From positions 1 to 64,000 of the forward strand of contig JAPOHW010000009.1 of assembly GCA_029979265.1 (NCBI GenBank): a DNA stretch of 64,000 nucleotides, written 5' to 3'. Positions 58,468-64,000 of the stretch are shown in pieces. Under the pieces are notes generated by a model that saw only the letters and a list, made by a program, of their open reading frames with translations, made no database searches and was not told the DNA's origin. Both the position numbers and the translations under genes were made by a program. Position 1 is the first letter of the stretch. Each line of letters opens with the position of its first letter. This DNA comes from Actinomycetota bacterium (GTDB lineage: Bacteria > Actinomycetota > Acidimicrobiia > Acidimicrobiales > Aldehydirespiratoraceae).

Positions 58468-60591
58468 CTACGGATCGGGAATGACCCGAATCGACGAGTA
58501 GCACATCTCGTCGACCGTACCCTCGTTCCACGTCACGTATCGGGGCTCGTCCAGATGGACGAGCGAGCGGTCCCACCAGCACTCAAATCGCACGATGTCC
58601 CCTCGCTCGATCCGAATGTCGTCGACGGGCAGATAGTTGAGCTGCCACTCGAAGCTCCACACGGGGATGTCCAGGAGAACGATCTCCTCGGGTGTGTCGG
58701 GGTGAAGCGTCATGCGATACGCCTTGCCGAACTCGTGCATGTGACCGAGGACCGAGAAGATCGTTCCCGTGTTGGCGGCCGGCAAGTCGCATGTGCTGTG
58801 AGCCACCGTGCCGTCGAGTTGGTCGTAGTCGGAGAGTTCGCCACCGCAGAACCGAATCATGATGTCCGGGAGCAATGCGGCGGTCGGCCCGTACAGTTCG
58901 GCAAGCTCCACCAGCACCGCACTCCGGTCGCACAGTGGTGCGCCCGTCGCACGCTCCTCGGGCGTGCAGGGCATCTCTGCAGGCGTTGTGTAGGCGCGGC
59001 CCTGGATGTGCCGCATCCCGGCGGCAACCTCCTCCGGGCTTGCCGTTTGCAGCACGATCGTCGATCGGTCCGGCGGGGTCTCGTGATCGAAGTGGTAGTG
59101 GATCTGGTTGACGATGACGTCGCCCGATTCGAGAAAGATGCCAACACCCTCGGGATAGTGGGCTGGCTGTTGACCTGGGGCCCAACCAGCGATGCTGTAG
59201 ACGCCGTCACTGGTCAGCCCTTCCCCGACGAAGCACTCGTAGCCAGGCTGCTCGTCCTCGGCCGAACGGCGCTCGATCTCGGCGAGCGCCGAGGCGGGAA
59301 CACGACTGATGATGGCGTGATGGACGACGCTCTTCTGGTCGGGCTCGAACGAAATACCGGTGATCCAGGTCCCGTCGCCCTCGGGATCCGGTACTTCGTA
59401 GACCTGACAGCGGTAATCGTCCTTCTTGTCGAGCGAGCCGACGTAAGGCTGCAATGGCCGGGTCACGATGTCCCGACGAATCGGATTCAGGAGCTCTGCG
59501 GTCGCCGTCAGTGCCGTGCCGGGAGCAACGTCGAGTCCTCCGCCGTTGGCCGCCCACGCCTGCAGCGTCGCAAGTTCCTCATCGGTGAGCGACCAATCGC
59601 CATGGAAGTCGACGCTCAGATCCGACGGCAACCAGGGGGGCATGTAGCCGGCGCCGGTGACGAGTGCGATGTCGTCGGCGATCGCTGCGGCATCACCGGC
59701 CGTGTCGAATGCGACCGTGCTCCATCCCGGCCCGCCGCTGATGTGACAGCCGACGCAATTCGCCTCGAGCACGGGTTGCACCTCGGCTGCGAACGCACCA
59801 CCGGCGAACTCGTCCGGGGGCAGATCCGTGTCCAGCGAACCGGACAGTTCGCTGTCGAGATCGACCTCGTGAGCGACAAGATCGAACTCGAGCGTGATCT
59901 CGTCGTCGGTGTGGGCGAGTCGGGCAATGTTGATGGGGCCGACATCGAACTCGGATCCGCGGATCACAGCCGACATTTCTGCCGTGAGGTGGTCGGCGTG
60001 AAGCACGACCGACCCTTCGAACACGACCGATGCCGTGGTCTCTTTGACCGTCAGATCGCCCGTGATCGTGATCGCGACGGGCTCACCCTCCACGATCTCG
60101 ACCGGGAGACCACTCATCGCTGTCGGCTGAAATCGAACGAACGGGTAGTGCGTCGATTCCAGAAAATCGTGACGAAGCCGCTTGTCGCGAAGGTCCGAGT
60201 CCGACATGAACATCTCGACGTTGACGACGATTTCACCCACCCACGAACGCGATGCATCGACGGTGTCGACGAGAATGTCGCCGCCAACCACCGAGGTGGT
60301 GCCGACGGTCGTCTGCTGTGTCCCCACCAGTCGCTCACGCACGACGTAGCGAGCTTCGGAACCGTTCCCTGGGGTGATGCGGAACAGTCGATCCGTGACG
60401 ACGTCGATCTCGGCAACATCGATCGTCGGTGCGTCGACATCCTGAGTCTGTGCCTCGTCGGCACCGAACACCCATTCCCAGCGGTCCTGCATGACGATCG
60501 CTGCCGTACCGACGACGAGAACCATCGCAATCAGCACGCGGCCGAGGTCGACCCGGCGAACGGCGGTCGCCACCTCAGGATCGGTCATCAC
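58468..60591 (-). CDS. YceI / cytochrome c / Cu(II) monooxygenase-like fusion protein, membrane-anchored
   Basis: A 707-residue exported protein. After a single membrane anchor (18-35) comes a YceI-like beta-barrel (~57-243; HYPFVRFQPTAMSGLPV, GDLTVKETT), then a c-type heme motif CVGCH (279-283) in a cytochrome-like region, then a domain (~365-700) with copper-site histidine motifs of type II Cu monooxygenases: VVHHAIISR, QIHYHFDHE and LGHMHEFGKAY. Several Cys pairs could form disulfides. The neighbouring ccm genes would supply heme attachment. The substrate is unknown; oxidation of a small molecule at the cell surface is inferred. Two adjacent ATGs are possible starts. Confidence 0.85.
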   Translation of the reverse strand: MMTDPEVATAVRRVDLGRVLIAMVLVVGTAAIVMQDRWEWVFGADEAQTQDVDAPTIDVAEIDVVTDRLFRITPGNGSEARYVVRERLVGTQQTTVGTTSVVGGDILVDTVDASRSWVGEIVVNVEMFMSDSDLRDKRLRHDFLESTHYPFVRFQPTAMSGLPVEIVEGEPVAITITGDLTVKETTASVVFEGSVVLHADHLTAEMSAVIRGSEFDVGPINIARLAHTDDEITLEFDLVAHEVDLDSELSGSLDTDLPPDEFAGGAFAAEVQPVLEANCVGCHISGGPGWSTVAFDTAGDAAAIADDIALVTGAGYMPPWLPSDLSVDFHGDWSLTDEELATLQAWAANGGGLDVAPGTALTATAELLNPIRRDIVTRPLQPYVGSLDKKDDYRCQVYEVPDPEGDGTWITGISFEPDQKSVVHHAIISRVPASALAEIERRSAEDEQPGYECFVGEGLTSDGVYSIAGWAPGQQPAHYPEGVGIFLESGDVIVNQIHYHFDHETPPDRSTIVLQTASPEEVAAGMRHIQGRAYTTPAEMPCTPEERATGAPLCDRSAVLVELAELYGPTAALLPDIMIRFCGGELSDYDQLDGTVAHSTCDLPAANTGTIFSVLGHMHEFGKAYRMTLHPDTPEEIVLLDIPVWSFEWQLNYLPVDDIRIERGDIVRFECWWDRSLVHLDEPRYVTWNEGTVDEMCYSSIRVIPDP

Positions 60592-60673
60592 GTTCTCCGG
60601 GATCGGTCATCGTGGACATCAGTATCGGTGATCGCAGTGCTCGATGCGACATTTCAGCACTCGCTGCGACAGT

Positions 60674-61822
60674 TCAGCCCTCGGCGATCAATGACCGCAG
60701 GCCGAACTCGCTGATGATCTGGCGCAAATCAGCTGGACGCACCGCCAGTGCGTCGAAGGTGGCAAGATCGTTGGCGGCCCCGGTTCGATCACCGAGAAAC
60801 ACCCGCGTGAACGACCGGTAGACCAACGCCTCGGGATGGGTCGGGTCCAGCACGAGCGCTCGGTCGAGGAACGAGAGCGCCAGTTCGGCCGGAGCGGGCT
60901 CTTCCATCGATGCGCTTCGAGCCAGGATCCAGGCGTAGCCGGCGAGCAGATCGGTATCGTCGGGTACCTCGTCAAGGGCGGCCTGCACCACCCCGACCGC
61001 ACCGAAGACGTCGCCACCGGCTGCGATGGCCTCGGCCGCGAGGAGGACGTCGTCGGCGTCGAGGCCCGCCTCGACGAACGACCCGGCTTCGATGTCGAGC
61101 CACTGCGCCTCGACCCGCGCACGCGCGTCGGCCTGCGCAATGGCACCAAGTCGCACACGAAGACCTTGCTGCACGACAAGCGCTTCGAGAAAGGGGGGAG
61201 CTGCGAGCAGGTCGAACGCGTCGAGATGACCTTGCGCAGCACTGACGTCGCCGGTGTCGAGGGCGATCACCGTGGCAAAGACACGAGCATCCGGATAGTC
61301 GGGGTCGATCGCAACCGCGTCCTCGATGAAGGGGGCCGCTGCTCGAGCGTCCCCCTGCAGCCGGGTGAACCACGCCTTGTAGGTCAGGGCCTCGACGTTC
61401 GAAGGCTGCATCTCGAGCACATCGTCGTAGAGCGCGATCGCAGCGTCGAGGTCGCCCTGACCGAACGCAGCTTGGGCCTCGAGCACAAGCTCACGAACGG
61501 TCACTCTGATCTCGCCGGTGATCGTGTCGTTGGAACCTCGACTGCCCGAGAACTGGGCGACGAACACACCAGCCACCGTGGCAAGCACGGCAACACCGAG
61601 CAACCAGCGCCAGCCACCACGCTCGGCCCCGGCGTTCTCGATCGGTTGTCTCGGTTGCGCACCGTCGATCTGCCGGATGACGGACGCCGCCCGAGCGGTG
61701 TAGTCGGCTTTGAGGGTGCGGTAATCGTCGGCGTCCAAGTCACCCGCTGCGAATTCGGCCTCGAGATCGTCGAGCGACCTGAGCAGGAAGTCGCGCTCCT
61801 CGCCGAGGGCGGGATCGGTCAC
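60674..61822 (-). CDS. TPR protein, CcmI/CycH-like
   Basis: A 382-residue protein with an N-terminal CcmI-like start (EERDFLLRSLDDLEAEFAAGDLDADDYRTLKADY), one membrane helix (~74-92) and a TPR-rich C-terminal part (FGQGDLDAAIALYDDVLEMQPSNVEALTYKAWF). In cytochrome c maturation CcmI delivers apocytochrome. It overlaps ccmH by 4 nt (ATGA). It is followed by the heme-binding fusion protein gene. Confidence 0.85.
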   Translation of the reverse strand: MTDPALGEERDFLLRSLDDLEAEFAAGDLDADDYRTLKADYTARAASVIRQIDGAQPRQPIENAGAERGGWRWLLGVAVLATVAGVFVAQFSGSRGSNDTITGEIRVTVRELVLEAQAAFGQGDLDAAIALYDDVLEMQPSNVEALTYKAWFTRLQGDARAAAPFIEDAVAIDPDYPDARVFATVIALDTGDVSAAQGHLDAFDLLAAPPFLEALVVQQGLRVRLGAIAQADARARVEAQWLDIEAGSFVEAGLDADDVLLAAEAIAAGGDVFGAVGVVQAALDEVPDDTDLLAGYAWILARSASMEEPAPAELALSFLDRALVLDPTHPEALVYRSFTRVFLGDRTGAANDLATFDALAVRPADLRQIISEFGLRSLIAEG

Positions 61823-62274
61823 GGTCGGCTGCGGGCAGCCGCAACGACCGCCTCGTCGTCGGCGCTGGCTGTCAGATCCGGTTCGTCCCGCCAGCGCCGG
61901 AAGACGACGGTGAGGCCACCGACGGCAACCGCTCCGGCAACGACCGGCAAGATCCAGACGAGGCTCGTCACCCCTGATGCTGCCGGGGTGTAGTCGATGT
62001 CTTCGCCGAAGTTGGCGACGAGTTGGGCACGGATGAAGGCGTCGGTGCGGCCCTCATCGACCCAGACCCTGATCTCGCGTCGGATGGTCCGGGCGACAGG
62101 GACATCGGACTCGGCGACCGACTGCCCCTGACACACCGGACAGGCGAAGTCCGTCGCCAGGGCGTACGCCTTGTCGGCGTTGGTCGCCGGTGCACCGTCG
62201 TCGACCGCAGCGAAGACCAGCATCGACAGCGACACGGCCGCAAGCGCAAGCCAAGAGAGCAACCGCCGACTCAT
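61819..62274 (-). CDS. ccmH: Cytochrome c maturation protein CcmH
   Basis: A 151-residue membrane-anchored thiol-disulfide protein with a signal-like N-terminus, the CcmH motif FACPVCQGQSVAESD (Cys45, Cys48), GEDIDYTPAASG, and a C-terminal anchor helix (SLVWILPVVAGAVAVGGL). It keeps apocytochrome cysteines reduced. Overlaps both neighbours by 4 nt. Confidence 0.95.
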   Translation of the reverse strand: MSRRLLSWLALAAVSLSMLVFAAVDDGAPATNADKAYALATDFACPVCQGQSVAESDVPVARTIRREIRVWVDEGRTDAFIRAQLVANFGEDIDYTPAASGVTSLVWILPVVAGAVAVGGLTVVFRRWRDEPDLTASADDEAVVAAARSRP

Positions 62275-62825
62275 GCACCACCTGCCGACGCGATCAGGGC
62301 ATCGAGTTGGTCGGCGGTCACGCCACCCACGAGCTTCTCGACGATCACCCCACCCGGTCCGACCAGATAGGTCTCGGGCACAGCCACGACCCCGTACGCC
62401 ACCGCAATACTGCCGGTGTCACGGGAGATCACCGGCCAGTCGCCCCCGTAGGCGTCGAAGAAGGCACGGATGTTGGCAGCGGTGTCGTCGAAAGCGACCG
62501 ACACCACCACGACGTCGTTGAGGGGGGCGTGCCGCGCCTCGAACTCGACCAACTCGGGGTGCTCGCGAATGCAGGGGACACACGTGGTCGAGAAGAAGTT
62601 GACCACGACCCACTGATTGCTGTGATCGTCGATGTCGAACCAGACACCGTCGAGCCCCACTCCTTCGATGAGCGGCGCGATCTCCCCGCGAAGCTCGAAC
62701 ATGATCGCCCGCTCGGTGGCCGGCTCACGGGTCGCGAGCAGCACGATCAGAAGCGAGAGAACGACCGCCACCGGGACCACGACCCACACCGCCGTTCGCG
62801 TCGAGCCTCTCGCCGAGGCCGTCAT
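62271..62825 (-). CDS. ccmG: CcmG/DsbE-type thioredoxin-like protein
   Basis: A 184-residue protein with an N-terminal anchor (~11-31) and a thioredoxin fold. The active site is STTCVPCIREHPEL (Cys82-x2-Cys85) and the cis-Pro loop is VAVPETYLV. It would reduce CcmH or apocytochromes. Four-nt overlaps on both sides place it in the ccmF-G-H operon. Confidence 0.93.
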   Translation of the reverse strand: MTASARGSTRTAVWVVVPVAVVLSLLIVLLATREPATERAIMFELRGEIAPLIEGVGLDGVWFDIDDHSNQWVVVNFFSTTCVPCIREHPELVEFEARHAPLNDVVVVSVAFDDTAANIRAFFDAYGGDWPVISRDTGSIAVAYGVVAVPETYLVGPGGVIVEKLVGGVTADQLDALIASAGGA

Positions 62826-64000
62826 ACGGGGACCTCGTGCGAGACCGGTGGCGCCGATGTTGCGGCGGTGGGGCGCCGACGTTTGCCGGGAACCACGGCG
62901 AGGAGGGTCCCGGCTGCCATGACGAGTCCGCCGACCCAGAGCCAGACGATCAGGGGTTGCACCGTGGCTCTCAACACGACCGTGTCGTCGGAACCCTCCG
63001 GGAAGGTGAGGACCGACAGCGCAATGTCGTCGGTCCAGGTCGAACGGACACTGGGGATGCCGATGGTTCGTCCTGCGAACGGATATTGGGCGATCGCTGG
63101 CTCGTAGATCTTGACGTCGTCGACGAGGACACGGGCGCTCTTTTCGGTCCGGTTCGTGTGCTCGGTCACGTGCGATCCCTCGTAGGTCAGGGTGTGACCC
63201 GAGATCTGTGCCGAGTCACCGACCGCCATCGTGAATTCACCCTGTCGGACGTAGGCGTTGCTCGCCGCGAAGGCGACGGCGATCAGCACCACACCGAGAT
63301 GGACGACCATTCCGCCATTGGTCCGTCCCACCAAGCCACGCCAACCCTGACGTCGAGTGGCGAGCACGACTTGGCGAAGTGCGGCTCCACCGGCGAAGCC
63401 CCCGAGCCCAAAGGCAAGCATCGGCGACCAGCCGCGCGCGCCGAGGAACGCAGCAACAACCATCGCTCCGGCGCCGATCCAGGCCGGCCAGTGGAGGCGA
63501 TCCGACAGGACCTCCCCGCTCGCCTTCCGCCACGGCAGCACGGGTGCGATCGCCATGAGGAACAGGAGCACGAACCCGATCGGCATGGTCATCCGCTCGA
63601 AGTAGGGATTGCCGACCGAAATCGTGCGCCCATCGATCGCTTCGACGATCAGCGGGAAGATGGTGCCGAGCAAGACGACGAACGCAAACGCTGCAAACAA
63701 CACGTTGTTGGCGAGGAACGCACCCTCACGAGACACCGGAGAATCGATCTTGCCCGGCGCCCGAAGTTCGTCGCCTCGCCACCCGATCAACCCCAACGAC
63801 ACGATCACGATGACGGCGAAGAAGGTCAAGAGCCACGGCCCGATGCCCGACTCGACGAAGGCGTGAACCGATTGGAGCACGCCGGACCGCGTGATGAACG
63901 TGCCGAGGATCGTCAGCGCAAACGTGGAGATGACGAGGGACAGATTCCAGACCCTGAGCATCCCGCGCCGCTCCTGCACCATCACCGAGTGAATGAAGGC
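62822..64000 (-). CDS. ccmF: Cytochrome c-type biogenesis protein CcmF, partial
   Basis: The C-terminal ~392 residues of the CcmF heme lyase; the start is beyond the right window edge. The frame carries AFIHSVMVQERRGMLRVWN at the visible N-terminus, LTILGTFITRSGVLQSVHAF, GSLSxxEGxFLxNN-like SREGAFLANNVLF and a periplasmic domain (MAVGDSAQISGHTLTYEGS). It is the heme-attachment enzyme of system I and precedes ccmG. Confidence 0.95.
   Translation of the reverse strand, partial: AFIHSVMVQERRGMLRVWNLSLVISTFALTILGTFITRSGVLQSVHAFVESGIGPWLLTFFAVIVIVSLGLIGWRGDELRAPGKIDSPVSREGAFLANNVLFAAFAFVVLLGTIFPLIVEAIDGRTISVGNPYFERMTMPIGFVLLFLMAIAPVLPWRKASGEVLSDRLHWPAWIGAGAMVVAAFLGARGWSPMLAFGLGGFAGGAALRQVVLATRRQGWRGLVGRTNGGMVVHLGVVLIAVAFAASNAYVRQGEFTMAVGDSAQISGHTLTYEGSHVTEHTNRTEKSARVLVDDVKIYEPAIAQYPFAGRTIGIPSVRSTWTDDIALSVLTFPEGSDDTVVLRATVQPLIVWLWVGGLVMAAGTLLAVVPGKRRRPTAATSAPPVSHEVPV

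Overview
This is a contiguous, GC-rich, densely coding chromosomal stretch with very short intergenic gaps, many 1-4 nt start/stop overlaps and frequent GTG starts. The gene set points to Actinobacteria, most likely class Acidimicrobiia (an inference; no rRNA is present). Evidence: a WhiB regulator beside a PdtaS-type kinase, a UdgB / histidine phosphatase / DUF3090 / SCO1664-family cluster, DUF3107, a mycothiol-type maleylpyruvate isomerase fold protein, an Rv2466c-like oxidoreductase and an F420 (FrhB/FdhB-type) protein. Many genes have a TAnnnT hexamer 6-9 nt before the start codon, as expected for leaderless mRNAs.

Layout. 1-15 kb: metabolic and accessory genes (HerA-like ATPase, cytochrome P450, Ski2-like helicase, two SDRs, an adenosine deaminase fused to DUF952, hemolysin-III protein, MFS transporter, L,D-transpeptidase). 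14-20 kb (minus strand): prfA-prmC-rpiB-glyA and a WecA-like glycosyl-1-phosphate transferase, preceded by a J-domain protein and an internally duplicated acidic protein. 20-24 kb: glpX, a PPK2 kinase and a sulfatase. 24-32 kb (minus strand): the whole F1Fo ATP synthase operon. 32-40.5 kb (minus strand): an unknown gene, rpmE (type B), rho, thrC, hom, lysA and argS, with tRNA-Arg(CCG) divergent from argS. 40.7-45.4 kb: redox and accessory genes including the UGA-containing Rv2466c homologue. 45-50 kb: class V aminotransferase, lipoprotein, udgB and the conserved trio, then a repeat-bearing intergenic region. 50-58 kb: etfBA, a lipid kinase, GDPD, whiB/pdtaS, and mrp divergent from a SufR-like regulator. 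58-64 kb (minus strand): ccmF-ccmG-ccmH-TPR cytochrome c maturation genes followed by a large YceI/cytochrome c/copper-monooxygenase fusion protein that would need them.

The most notable observation is at 43409-44026. A close relative of the mycothiol-dependent nitroreductase Rv2466c has an in-frame TGA exactly where the nucleophilic cysteine of the CPWC motif should be. A leaderless -10 lies 6 nt before its ATG, and a strong hairpin with a GUU loop lies about 22 nt after the TGA. This looks like a selenoprotein (Sec-Pro-Trp-Cys) rather than a pseudogene. No selenocysteine machinery is visible in this window, so confirmation must come from elsewhere in the genome. Other unusual items are an ATP synthase gamma subunit with an added C-terminal domain, an ATP synthase b subunit with a secretory N-terminus and two extracytoplasmic cysteines, the ADA-DUF952 fusion, and a 34-bp palindrome plus 25-bp tandem repeat between convergent genes. 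No insertion sequence, prophage or CRISPR array was seen.
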